From: CAZNFR01 sp964572225
GTDB lineage: Bacteria > Bacteroidota > Bacteroidia > Bacteroidales > GCA-2748055
Assembly (NCBI GenBank): GCA_964572225.1
Contig: CAZNFR010000005.1
Coordinates: 8,340 to 72,339 of the forward strand
Reading direction: 5' to 3'
Length of the DNA: 64,000 nucleotides
Shown: positions 25,782 through 34,285 of the stretch, in pieces
Numbering within the stretch: position 1 is the stretch's first letter
How the letters are laid out: each line of letters opens with the position of its first letter
Translations under genes and position numbers: made by a program
The notes under the pieces: model-generated
The model's input: only the letters and a program-made list of their open reading frames with translations
Told to the model about the DNA's origin: nothing
Databases searched by the model: none

Positions 25782-26797
25782 AAATGGATTATTTTGTAGA
25801 TCAATTCTTTAAGCAGATCACCCTGATCGGCCGAGGGATTCCCATAGCCTTTCGATTTAACATCGGCCTCACGAAGGAAGGATATTATATCAATGGTTTT
25901 TCCTGCACTATAGATCCTGGCTGCTTCCTGATAATCCTTCAGAAAATATGGCGAGACCTTGAGTACAGAAGCCAGGTTGCTATTGCCTGTTTTTTTCTCC
26001 TTGTGGAGCAGAAGTACCTTGGAAAAAAAGAAATACAAACCTGCAAGGATCTGAGGCATGGAATTTTTTCTTGGATTGGATGCAAAATAACGAATGATCC
26101 GGTTCGCTTTTACCATATCTCTTTTGATCAGGGCATTCTGCAACTCAAAAGTATTGTACTCCTTACTGATCCCGATATTCTTTTCAATCATTGCCGAGGT
26201 AATGATGCTCAGGTTTTCGGGAAGGATTATCAGGAGTTTCTCTAATTCTTTTTCGATCTTTGAAAGGTCATTTCCCAGGAACTCGGTTAGAAGAACAGCC
26301 GCCTTGGGTTCAATCTTTTTAGACCTTTTTTTTAGAACATCCGAGATCCACTGTGGTATACGGTCATCGTACAATTTGTCGGATTCAAAATAAACCGATT
26401 TTTCCCTGAGAATTTTATATAGTTTCTTTCGTTTATCGGGCTTCCGGTACTTGTAATTTATGACAAGCAGGGTCGATTTCAACGGCTGTTCAAGATAGTA
26501 AACAAGGTCATCCATATCCTTTATTTCCTGGGCTTCCTTAACAACGACCAATTGCAAGCTACCCATCATCGGGAATCTTCTGGAAACATCAATGAGGGTT
26601 CTGACGGTGGTGTCCTCTCCGTAGAGCATGGTAAGATTGAATGCCTTCTCTTCTTCGGGAATTACATTGGCCAGAATGTATTCTGTGATTTTATCAATAA
26701 AGTAGGGTTCCTCTCCTGCGAGGAAATACACAGGATGGTAGATCCTGTTTTTCAGATCCTCAAGAATCTGGGTATAGGTATAGTTATTCTTTATCAT
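25778..26797 (-). CDS. holA: DNA polymerase III subunit delta
   Basis: A 339-residue protein when started at the ATG at 26797 (MIKNNYTYTQ), the normal HolA length. The frame stays open to 26905, but those 36 residues would extend past the start of the divergent HSDR_N gene and look non-coding. Family features are HPVYFLAGEEPYFID near the N-terminus, in place of an intact ATPase P-loop, then TLLVINYKYRKPDKR and a C-terminal helical domain. HolA is the clamp-loader subunit that opens the sliding clamp. It is the first gene of the holA-rhomboid-gmhB unit. Confidence 0.92.
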   Translation of the reverse strand: MIKNNYTYTQILEDLKNRIYHPVYFLAGEEPYFIDKITEYILANVIPEEEKAFNLTMLYGEDTTVRTLIDVSRRFPMMGSLQLVVVKEAQEIKDMDDLVYYLEQPLKSTLLVINYKYRKPDKRKKLYKILREKSVYFESDKLYDDRIPQWISDVLKKRSKKIEPKAAVLLTEFLGNDLSKIEKELEKLLIILPENLSIITSAMIEKNIGISKEYNTFELQNALIKRDMVKANRIIRYFASNPRKNSMPQILAGLYFFFSKVLLLHKEKKTGNSNLASVLKVSPYFLKDYQEAARIYSAGKTIDIISFLREADVKSKGYGNPSADQGDLLKELIYKIIHL

Positions 26798-26856
26798 TTC
26801 TGCGTACCCTCCGGGTTTATGCCCGGCCAGGATTAATATCAAAGGGTAAAATTGCT

Positions 26857-26864
26857 TATGTTTG
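26857..26864 (+). promoter_or_regulatory. Bacteroidota -7 promoter element for the HSDR_N protein
   Basis: TATGTTTG matches TAnnTTTG and ends only 13 bases before the ATG at 26878, predicting a very short leader of about ten bases. Confidence 0.45.
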
Positions 26865-26877
26865 TGGTCGAGAAACC

Positions 26878-27342
26878 ATGAACATACCCGGCTTAAAAAT
26901 ACCAACTTATTCTTTCAAAATAAAATCGGAAGAAGGACGCAGTTTGATATTTGATCCTTTTCGTAAGAAGTTTGTACGATTAACACCCGAAGAATGGGTA
27001 AGGATGAATTTTGCCATGTTTCTGGTGGAAGATAGAGGCTTCCCTGCCGGCAGGATGGTTATTGAACAATCCCTTAAGTTCAATCAGCTAAGCAAAAGAT
27101 GTGATATTCTGGTTTATAACAGGGAAATGGACCCTTTGATCATGGTTGAATGCAAGGCTCCGGAGGTAAAGATCGGTAAAGGAGTTTTTGATCAGATATC
27201 AATGTATAATCTCACTTTCAGGGTAAAGTACCTCATCGTAACGAATGGTTTAGAGAATTACTTCTGCAGGATCAATTTTGAAGACAGGAATATAGAATTT
27301 CTTGACAGGATTCCTGACTACACCGACTTAGAAAAGGGTTAA
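26878..27342 (+). CDS. Orphan HSDR_N-type nuclease-domain protein
   Basis: A 154-residue protein resembling the N-terminal nuclease domain of type I restriction HsdR subunits (HSDR_N_2 family). The PD-(D/E)xK elements are Asp76 (KRCDILVYN) and Glu91-x-Lys93 (IMVECKAP), followed by the family glutamine in FDQISMYN. No helicase, methylase or specificity gene is nearby, so this is not a complete restriction system. It is divergent from holA, separated by 80 bases. A housekeeping nucleic-acid role is possible. Its stop overlaps the convergent acetyltransferase by 4 bases. Confidence 0.8.
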   Translation: MNIPGLKIPTYSFKIKSEEGRSLIFDPFRKKFVRLTPEEWVRMNFAMFLVEDRGFPAGRMVIEQSLKFNQLSKRCDILVYNREMDPLIMVECKAPEVKIGKGVFDQISMYNLTFRVKYLIVTNGLENYFCRINFEDRNIEFLDRIPDYTDLEKG

Positions 27343-27854
27343 AAAACAAGTTGTAAAAAAAATTCATTTTTCCATCCCCCCGGTGTTTTTATCCAGGCAA
27401 GCTTTTCGCCTGTGATCCTGAATCCCTTTTTAAGAAACAGACTGATGCTTTCCTGATTATTCTCAAGGATATTGCAATAGAGCTGTTTAAGCAAAAGAAT
27501 GTTTTTGCAATAGTCTATTAAGAGATCCAGAGCTTCCGACGCGAGGCCTTTTTTTCTTTCCTGTGGATCACCGATAAGGATGCCAGTGCCGGCCCTCAGG
27601 TGAAAGGGGTCAAAATCGAAAAGATCGATTGCACCGAGGGGCCGGAAGTCTTCAGATCTCTCAATCATAAATCTGAGTTGCTTTGTTTCGTATATATCCT
27701 TCGATCCGGTTTCAATATACTTCTTAAGTTCGTATCGTGAAAAAGGTAATAATGTGGTACTCAAATGCCAAATGGAGGTATTGTTTTCCCATCTGTACAG
27801 ATATTCAAGATCCTCGGGTTCCGGTGCCCTGAGTCTGACAAGTTTTCCTTCCAT
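27339..27854 (-). CDS. GNAT-family N-acetyltransferase (RimJ/RimL-like)
   Basis: A 171-residue protein from the ATG at 27854 (MEGKLVRLRAPEPED); a start at 27905 would extend into the preceding PD40 gene. The GNAT fold is shown by the N-terminal LVRLRAPEPEDLEYLYRW, the acetyl-CoA loop region GILIGDPQERKKGLASEAL (basic residue then Gly-x-Ala) and the C-terminal CNILENNQESISLFLKKGF. This pattern is that of RimJ/RimL and spermidine-type acetyltransferases. The substrate is unknown. It starts 10 bases after the big OmpA-SPOR gene and is likely its co-transcribed downstream partner. Confidence 0.86.
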   Translation of the reverse strand: MEGKLVRLRAPEPEDLEYLYRWENNTSIWHLSTTLLPFSRYELKKYIETGSKDIYETKQLRFMIERSEDFRPLGAIDLFDFDPFHLRAGTGILIGDPQERKKGLASEALDLLIDYCKNILLLKQLYCNILENNQESISLFLKKGFRITGEKLAWIKTPGGWKNEFFLQLVF

Positions 27855-27864
27855 TATTTTACTT

Positions 27865-30618
27865 TTAGTAGCCGGGAATTTTTTCCATTTCCCGGATAAA
27901 TGCATCCTGATATCCCATCTTTTGCAGTCTTTTCAGTTCATCCAGTGCTGCCTCCATGCCTTCAAAATCACCAATAATATAACGGAATATTCCGTCATCA
28001 CCCTGAATTTCCCGGATACCTATAAGCGGTTTAAAATAGTTTTTTCCAACAGGTACTTTCAATGCCCTTAGTTGTATGGTCAGATTTACTGAGCTTTTGC
28101 TGGTTGTGTTTTCAACAGAAGTTGTCCCAAATCGTTCGAGATCAATGATAAAAGCATCCAGATATCCCCGGTTCCTGAGTTCCTGAAGGTCTGTGGCTGC
28201 TTCCTCCTCGCTTTCATACTGGCCATAAATAATCCGGTAAAAACCATCATCACACTTTTTCACTTCCACTTCACTGAGATGAACATAATTTTTGGCGTTA
28301 GATGGCATTTTCAGTGCCGCTAGCTGGATCCCAAAATGATCGGAGGTAGAATTAATAAGGGTACTTGCCAGACCGGAATGCTGTTGCAGGTTGGTACGAT
28401 TGATAACCCTTGCACTGGGGAATTCCTGGAAGGCAATTGAGTTTTTAACTTCCTCGGCATGCCGTACGGAATAGAATAGCCCTAATGTGTAGAGGTAGCT
28501 CGAATCCACAAGAACCTCGGTTACCTCCTCCTGGGTAATCCGGTTTACCGAGGAGAAATAGGATCGGGGAAGTGGAGATTCTGACTGGGTTAGAAGGAGG
28601 GTATACTGGCTACTTCGTTTGGGTTTAAGATAATCGGGAATTTCAATGGGTTCAATGGTAATATTATGCTCATTTGAAGGAAGAATCTTAATTTCCACGC
28701 TTCGATTCAGTTTTCTTCCTTCCGGATTATCACTTCCGTCCGGATTGGTATTCATCGCCAGATTATTTGTCTCCCCTAATCCGCGGGTGACAAAACGAGT
28801 TCTTTCAATTCCTCTGGAAACCAGGTATTCAAGAACCGAGTTGGCCCTGCGTTTCGATAGTTCAAGGTTATACCCGGGAGTTCCTTTACTATCTGTGTGG
28901 CCAATAATTTCGATATATAGTTCCGGATATTTGAGCATCAGCTGATACAATCGTTCGATCTCCAGGATAGCTGTGTCTTTAAGTTCGGATGAATTATAAT
29001 CAAATAGCAGGTTCTTCACCACAAGATATTCCCCGGAACTAACCTCTGTGGATGTTAATTCCAGATCCAGGTTTAGCTCTGAACGCTCAAAATCCTTCTC
29101 GACTGAGAGTCGTTCCACAAGGGTTTCATAATTGGAAGCACTGGCAGTAATGGAGTATAATCCCGGATGGATCACAAGACTGAATTCTCCGGTTACCCGG
29201 TCTGGTTTGAGTGTGTCCCGATAGTTTTCATCTCCGATTTTACCAACAGTAACACGGGCATCTTCAGGAAATTCTGCATCGTCCATGAGCTTCAGCTTCC
29301 CTTTAAGGGTTATTTTCATTTCCGTGACCGGAGGAAGTATAGTTAACTCCTTGATGGCGGCGTGGTTCTCTTCGGGAAGGATCGGACCTGCATACAGAGC
29401 AGTCCTGTTTTTCTCGACCGGGTAGAAAAAGAAATTGTCATCTGTGGAATTGACCGGGTAGCCCAGGTTTACGGGTACGGTCCATCTTCCTCCGGGTTGC
29501 AGATCTGACCTGTAGGTGTCGAATCCCCCCATTCCATCATGGCCCTGGGAGGCAAAATATAAGGTAAGCCCATCCTCAGTAATAAATGGACTGTTTTCAT
29601 GATAGATGGTATTAATGGTGGGGCCCAGATTTTCGGGTTCCTCCCATTTTCCACGTGCATTTAATGTGGTTCGAAAAATATCCTGTCCACCCAGACTTCC
29701 TTTGCGATTACTCACAAAATAAAGGGTTTTTCCATCGGGTGAAATGGATGCATGAATTTCCCAGAATCGGGAATTTACGGGTTTGTCCAACTTTGCCATC
29801 GGAGTCCAGCGATTTCTTTCAAAAAAGCTGACATAAATGTCCGCTCCGAAGTTATTCATTCTGACCAGGTAAAGTGTGTTTCCATCCGTGGAAATGGAGG
29901 TTGGATAGGCATCTCCGTCCGATTCAATCTGTGGGGTAATATTGACGGGGTTCGACCAGATATTCTCACTTTGTTTTTTTACCATCCAGACTGCCTGGTA
30001 GAATTTTTCCTGTGTCATATAAATCAGGGTATTCCCATCACCCGACAACACCGGATTATAATTTTTTGCAGATTGCGGTATGATATCATCCAATAACCGG
30101 GTTTTTACATTCACCGGTTCTTTCATATATTTTTCCGCCCTGTTACAGGCCTGGATTTGTTTATCCACGAAATCAATTTCATATACATCATTAACCCGGA
30201 GGGTTTTTTTGTATTGATTAAAGGTTTCTACAGCCTTATCCAACCGATTATCAATCTGATAGGCGGTAGCCAAAAGGAAGAGAGTATGGGGGGGTGATTT
30301 ATCTTCAGAGAAAGTGCTTTCGAAATATTTTTCCGAGATATGCTCAATGGCATACTCAAGGTAGGGGATCGCCCTGGATTTCTGTCCGGGGATATTCAGA
30401 TAACATAACCCAATGCGATAGTTAATATTTGCATTTTGTGAGTTTGCCCGGTACAATCTTAAATAAGCATTCAGTGCTTCTTCGTATTCTTCTGACATTA
30501 AAAAGTATTCCGCATCCTGAAAGTAAACGCGAAGATTTTCATCCTCCTGCGCCTGGCAATGAAGGTGGACACAGAGAAGAGAAAAAACTCCTATAGCTGA
30601 AATGAAAAATAATTTCAT
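27865..30618 (-). CDS. Secreted TPR-PD40-OmpA protein with C-terminal SPOR-like repeats
   Basis: A 917-residue envelope protein. Order of parts: signal peptide (1-23); TPR-like helices (30-165); PD40/WD40-like blades (185-405) with repeated SxDGxTLYF strands such as SPDGKTLYF; a carboxypeptidase-regulatory-like beta domain (435-520); an OmpA peptidoglycan-binding domain (535-645) with the diaminopimelate-binding pair Asp576 (GHTDSKG) and Arg591 (LSKRRA); and three SPOR-like repeats (about 672-742, 762-826, 846-908). The TPR-PD40-CRD-OmpA plan is that of PorE, a type IX secretion protein linked to peptidoglycan. The SPOR-like tail would add a second peptidoglycan contact. Its start overlaps the previous gene by 4 bases (ATGA). 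Confidence 0.87.
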   Translation of the reverse strand: MKLFFISAIGVFSLLCVHLHCQAQEDENLRVYFQDAEYFLMSEEYEEALNAYLRLYRANSQNANINYRIGLCYLNIPGQKSRAIPYLEYAIEHISEKYFESTFSEDKSPPHTLFLLATAYQIDNRLDKAVETFNQYKKTLRVNDVYEIDFVDKQIQACNRAEKYMKEPVNVKTRLLDDIIPQSAKNYNPVLSGDGNTLIYMTQEKFYQAVWMVKKQSENIWSNPVNITPQIESDGDAYPTSISTDGNTLYLVRMNNFGADIYVSFFERNRWTPMAKLDKPVNSRFWEIHASISPDGKTLYFVSNRKGSLGGQDIFRTTLNARGKWEEPENLGPTINTIYHENSPFITEDGLTLYFASQGHDGMGGFDTYRSDLQPGGRWTVPVNLGYPVNSTDDNFFFYPVEKNRTALYAGPILPEENHAAIKELTILPPVTEMKITLKGKLKLMDDAEFPEDARVTVGKIGDENYRDTLKPDRVTGEFSLVIHPGLYSITASASNYETLVERLSVEKDFERSELNLDLELTSTEVSSGEYLVVKNLLFDYNSSELKDTAILEIERLYQLMLKYPELYIEIIGHTDSKGTPGYNLELSKRRANSVLEYLVSRGIERTRFVTRGLGETNNLAMNTNPDGSDNPEGRKLNRSVEIKILPSNEHNITIEPIEIPDYLKPKRSSQYTLLLTQSESPLPRSYFSSVNRITQEEVTEVLVDSSYLYTLGLFYSVRHAEEVKNSIAFQEFPSARVINRTNLQQHSGLASTLINSTSDHFGIQLAALKMPSNAKNYVHLSEVEVKKCDDGFYRIIYGQYESEEEAATDLQELRNRGYLDAFIIDLERFGTTSVENTTSKSSVNLTIQLRALKVPVGKNYFKPLIGIREIQGDDGIFRYIIGDFEGMEAALDELKRLQKMGYQDAFIREMEKIPGY

Positions 30619-32102
30619 TTTTCTCTGGATGTTTTCCCGGACTCCTGCTCATTTATGAAATCAATGGTGAACTTATTATCGCCTGGAGTTAAAACCTTCA
30701 GGCTATCTGATCTCACATCATACCCAAGGGTAAATTTTTCTCCTGTTTCCTGGTCCGTAACAATAATTCTGAAGTTGTACTGGAATTTTTTCGGTTTTAG
30801 GGCCAGTGCATCATTCCGGGGGAGGATACGTACACGGTAGATATCTTCAATACTGTTATTATCAACCCCCTCAAATAAAGCAAGATATCCTGCATCCCCT
30901 TCTGCCACAGGCTGATAAAATCGATTGTCGTTGGTGGTGTTTATAGGAAAACCAATATTAACGGGCTTTTGCCATTTCCCGTTCCCATCCTTTTTGCTAT
31001 AAAAAATATCAAATCCTCCCATATTGAAGTGCCCTTTAGATGTAAAATACAGGGTCTCACCTTCATTCAAAAGATTTGGGCAATCTTCATCTGCTTCAGT
31101 GTTAATCGCGGGTCCGAAGGAGATCAACTCTCCCCAGCTGCCATCATTCTCCAGGTTTGCATAGTAAAGATCAGAGCCTCCGGCACCCCCTCTTCTTTCG
31201 GAGGCAACCAGGATTCCCCTGCCGTCGGGTGTAAAAGAGGCAAAGTGTTCATCTTTGGTGCTATTTATATTTTTCCCCAGCTTTTCAGCCTTTGACCAGA
31301 CATTATTATTAAGTTCACTAAAATAGATGTCTTTCCCGGTAAAACCATTCTCTTTGGTAAGCAAAAGCTTCGTGCCATCTGCTGAAAGAGAGGTCGGAAT
31401 CATATCTCCATCAGAACCCACCTGAGGAGTAATATTTACCGGTTCAGTCCATTTATCATCTACTTTTCGGCTGAACATAACCGCATCGTAAAATTTTTCT
31501 TTTCTCATGAAGACCATCACATCCTCCCTCAAATTCACAACCGGCTGGTAATTCACCCCTCCATTGTTAATATTGCTTCCGGCACTTATTTTTTCAATGT
31601 TGAGAGGGGAATCCTTAATGATCTTGGCTCTTTCACAGGCTGCGACCTCATTTTCTACGATCCTGACATTATAGTTTTTTTCGAAATTCCTTATATCCCG
31701 AAAGGTTTCGTAAGCTTCCAGGGCTTCGTCAAGGCGATTGTCAATTCTGTAGGCATTACCCAGATAAAACCATGCATGATGTGGGGCTTTCTTTATATCA
31801 AAATTTCTTTCCTTGTACTTCATGGTTGTACTGGTGACGGCTTTTTCCAGGTATGGGATAGCAAGCCTTTCCAGTCCTTCGATATTTAGATAAGACATTC
31901 CGACCCGATAACTGAGATTGGTATTTTCGGGGTTCAATCCGGCCAGTTGTTTGAACAGGTAAACGGCCTCTTCGAACTCTTCGGTGGCAAAGAAAAACTC
32001 GGCATCATCAAAAATCTCTTCCTGTGAGCTATTCAGTTTTTGCGCGAAAACAATGGAATAGCAGTTTATGAGTGTGAACAATAGGAGTATTGTTTTTTTC
32101 AT
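30615..32102 (-). CDS. Secreted TPR-PD40 protein lacking an OmpA domain
   Basis: A 495-residue paralogue of its neighbours. A signal peptide (1-21, MKKTILLLFTLINCYSIVFA) precedes TPR-like helices (25-165) containing the shared NTNLSYRVGMSYLNIEG and PD40 blades (185-410) with SADGTKLLLTKEN, TPDGRGILVASERRGG and ITPQVGSDGD. After the propeller there is only about 75 residues of beta-rich sequence (NFRIIVTDQETGEKF) and no OmpA peptidoglycan domain. It may therefore work as a partner of the next protein, with which it shares an ATGA overlap. The function is unknown; a role in the envelope or type IX secretion is an inference from the family. Confidence 0.84.
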   Translation of the reverse strand: MKKTILLLFTLINCYSIVFAQKLNSSQEEIFDDAEFFFATEEFEEAVYLFKQLAGLNPENTNLSYRVGMSYLNIEGLERLAIPYLEKAVTSTTMKYKERNFDIKKAPHHAWFYLGNAYRIDNRLDEALEAYETFRDIRNFEKNYNVRIVENEVAACERAKIIKDSPLNIEKISAGSNINNGGVNYQPVVNLREDVMVFMRKEKFYDAVMFSRKVDDKWTEPVNITPQVGSDGDMIPTSLSADGTKLLLTKENGFTGKDIYFSELNNNVWSKAEKLGKNINSTKDEHFASFTPDGRGILVASERRGGAGGSDLYYANLENDGSWGELISFGPAINTEADEDCPNLLNEGETLYFTSKGHFNMGGFDIFYSKKDGNGKWQKPVNIGFPINTTNDNRFYQPVAEGDAGYLALFEGVDNNSIEDIYRVRILPRNDALALKPKKFQYNFRIIVTDQETGEKFTLGYDVRSDSLKVLTPGDNKFTIDFINEQESGKTSREK

Positions 32103-32141
32103 TCCAGGCAGAGTTTAAACCATTTAAGACAAAGAAACCCG

Positions 32142-32164
32142 GTGGTAAGATAATATTTTACCAC
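32142..32164. other. Hairpin in the spacer between two PD40 genes
   Basis: Arms GTGGTAAGAT (32142-32151) and ATTTTACCAC (32155-32164) pair over ten positions with one G-T wobble and a three-base loop. It lies about 40 bases upstream of the 32102 ATG and about 90 bases after the stop of the upstream gene. It could act as a terminator, an attenuator or an mRNA-stabilising leader; on the minus strand it is followed by GGGTTTCTTTG, a weak T tract. Confidence 0.5.
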
Positions 32165-32187
32165 TTTGATTTCAAAATGTTACAAAT

Positions 32188-32195
32188 CAAATGTA
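32188..32195 (-). promoter_or_regulatory. Bacteroidota -7 promoter element for the 30615-32102 gene
   Basis: The minus-strand TACATTTG matches TAnnTTTG and lies 85 bases before the ATG, so the hairpin at 32142-32164 would fall in the leader RNA. The same octamer precedes the first gene of the cluster (37888-37895). Confidence 0.42.
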
Positions 32196-32255
32196 CAATT
32201 TTCCGTGAATATTGACCGGGTTAAATGAAAGCCTGTGAAAATCCCGTATAAAAGA

Positions 32256-34124
32256 TCAGTTATTGACCTTAAGTTCGTCCGGAACCTCTACCTCTTCCAG
32301 TTCAATCCATTCAAAGGGACGGGTCGTGATCCTGAATTCAACGCGACGGTTAAGCATTCTTCCTTTTACTGAGTCTCTTCCGTCGGGTGTGGTATTCATG
32401 GCAGCGGGTTTATTTTCGCTGAAAGCCCGGAGTGTCAGCCTTTCCCTGTCTATCCCCTTGCTTACCAGGTATTTAATAACCTCCGAAGCGCGACGCTCGG
32501 AGAGAATCTGGTTATAGGCATCGGGTCCTTTGGAGTCGGTATGACCGTGCACCTCAATTTTCAGCTGGGGATATTCATTCATGGCTTCGGTAAGATCATT
32601 CAGTCTTCCTTTTGCTATATCGTTTAATGCATAGCTGTCGAAATCAAAGAATACAGGTCTGATATTGAAGCGGAGCTTTTCGGGTTCTTTGATTTCTTCT
32701 TCAACCAGTACCGGTGTTAATACTGTTGTATCGGGTATAATAGGTTCTGAATCCATTTCTGAGATATCTTTTTCTTCAACAGCTTGTGCCTCTGTTTCTC
32801 CAAGGATGGGTGTTTCTTCTTCCTCAAGTGCAATATCCTCAGTCGGGAGAGTTTCCACCCTGTAAATGTCACCACTTCCAATGCCTTCAGGATCATACCT
32901 TGTAATATAACCCTGAACATCCTTTTCTTTCCCCAGTGGATAAAAGAAAACATCATCATCGGTTGTATTCAGGGGGAAAGGAAGGTTTACAGGTTCGGAC
33001 CAGTTTCCATCATCGCCCAGGGTGGAATAAAAAATATCATAGCCTCCAATGGTAGTATGCCCTTGAGAACTAAAGAACAGGGTTTTGCCGTCGGGGGTAA
33101 GAAAGGGACTATCTTCGTTTAATGAGGTATTAATAGTACTACCCAGATTTTGAGGTTCGCCCCAGTCTCCGTTTTGCATTTTACGGGAAAAGAAAATGTC
33201 CATTCCTCCCAGGCTTTCGCTACGATTACTGGTAAAGTAAAGAGTATTGCCATCGGGAGAGAGAAATGCATGTGATTCAAAGAATTTTGAGTTTATCGGC
33301 TTTCCGATATTCTCTGATCTCGACCATGTCCGGGCACGGTACTCGCTTACCATAATATCTGCATCGAAATTGGAGATTTTTGACAGAAACATTTTAGTCC
33401 CGTCATAGGAGAGAGAAGTGACGTATTGATCCCCATCCGATTGAATCTGTGGAGTCACATTCACCGGGTTTGCCCAGCGGCTACCCTGTTTTTCAACAAA
33501 ATAAACCGCATCATAGAATTTCTGCTCCGATACGTAAGCCATAAATTCACCGTTGCCTGAAAGGACGGCATTGAGGTTATCAAGACCCGTATTTAGCGGT
33601 GTTCCCAGATTCTCAATCCGGATTTTTGCCGGGTTTTCTATGGATAGCTTAGCCCTCTGGCAGGCCTCAATCTGTTGAAGGGTGTATTTGATTTCAATCT
33701 CATTCTTAGCCTCCAGTTTATCTATATACCGATTATAGGCAGAGATGGCAGAATCAAGCTGGTAGTTGATACGGTAGGCATTACCCAGGAATAAAAGTGC
33801 ATCAAAAGGGGCACGTTCTTCATTGAAAATACCTTCGCGATAATTTCCGGCAATATTTTTCACTGCCTCTTCAAGAAAGGGGATTGCTTTTTCCTTTTCC
33901 CCGCTGATATTGAGATAGCATACCCCAATTTTATAATTAATATTTGCATTATTCTGGAAGCCCGCATCGTAGACTTTCATGAAGGCAGACAGAGCGTCCC
34001 TGTAATCCTCCTCTTCCATAAAGAAAATGCCATCAAAAAAATTGACCCGGTCTTCATCCTTCTGTGAATAGGAAAAACTACAGCCAAGCCCTATAAGCAG
34101 AAGGATCAGGGATATTTTTCTCAT
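32256..34124 (-). CDS. Secreted TPR-PD40-OmpA protein
   Basis: A 622-residue envelope protein. Parts in order: signal peptide (about 1-20); TPR-like helices (22-165) with NINYKIGVCYLNISGEKEKA; PD40 blades (185-420) with SYDGTKMFLS, SPDGNTLYFTSNR and TPDGKTLFFSSQG; a glutamate-rich linker (432-482); and a C-terminal OmpA domain (486-600) with Asp530 (GHTDSKG) and Arg545 (LSERRA), the pair that binds diaminopimelate in peptidoglycan. A cysteine at 15 is not in a good lipobox, so I favour signal peptidase I cleavage. The carboxypeptidase-like domain of PorE is replaced here by the acidic linker. It is one of four paralogues in tandem and probably sits in the periplasm bound to the cell wall. Confidence 0.87.
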   Translation of the reverse strand: MRKISLILLLIGLGCSFSYSQKDEDRVNFFDGIFFMEEEDYRDALSAFMKVYDAGFQNNANINYKIGVCYLNISGEKEKAIPFLEEAVKNIAGNYREGIFNEERAPFDALLFLGNAYRINYQLDSAISAYNRYIDKLEAKNEIEIKYTLQQIEACQRAKLSIENPAKIRIENLGTPLNTGLDNLNAVLSGNGEFMAYVSEQKFYDAVYFVEKQGSRWANPVNVTPQIQSDGDQYVTSLSYDGTKMFLSKISNFDADIMVSEYRARTWSRSENIGKPINSKFFESHAFLSPDGNTLYFTSNRSESLGGMDIFFSRKMQNGDWGEPQNLGSTINTSLNEDSPFLTPDGKTLFFSSQGHTTIGGYDIFYSTLGDDGNWSEPVNLPFPLNTTDDDVFFYPLGKEKDVQGYITRYDPEGIGSGDIYRVETLPTEDIALEEEETPILGETEAQAVEEKDISEMDSEPIIPDTTVLTPVLVEEEIKEPEKLRFNIRPVFFDFDSYALNDIAKGRLNDLTEAMNEYPQLKIEVHGHTDSKGPDAYNQILSERRASEVIKYLVSKGIDRERLTLRAFSENKPAAMNTTPDGRDSVKGRMLNRRVEFRITTRPFEWIELEEVEVPDELKVNN

Positions 34125-34172
34125 CTCAATAGGTTTTTAATTATAGTCCTTATAAATATAAGGGGATTATCA

Positions 34173-34214
34173 GAATAAATGAAACGCTAAACCGGCATTA
34201 CTGTTTCATTATTC
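34173..34214. other. Long hairpin in the spacer after the helical-repeat gene
   Basis: Left arm GAATAAATGAAAC (34173-34185) and right arm GTTTCATTATTC (34203-34214) pair over twelve positions with one bulged A, leaving a 17-base loop. It is 72 bases beyond the stop of the repeat-protein gene and about 50 bases before the next ATG. A smaller hairpin (CCTTAT/ATAAGG, 34148-34163) follows. No T tract is adjacent on the minus strand, so a simple intrinsic terminator is not certain. Confidence 0.5.
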
Positions 34215-34285
34215 GTAAAAAATATCCTTACCCATACTAATTATGTGTGAAATTTGAACTTTCACAGATTCAGTCTGCCGTTTTC

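Noticed and set aside
26878..27342. A type I restriction system.
   Set aside because: Only the nuclease-like N-terminal domain is present; there is no helicase, methyltransferase or specificity gene within the window.
32256..34124. A lipoprotein signal (Cys15) in the 622-residue PD40-OmpA protein.
   Set aside because: The residues before the cysteine (IGLG) do not fit the lipobox at -3; SYSQ is a plausible ordinary cleavage site.
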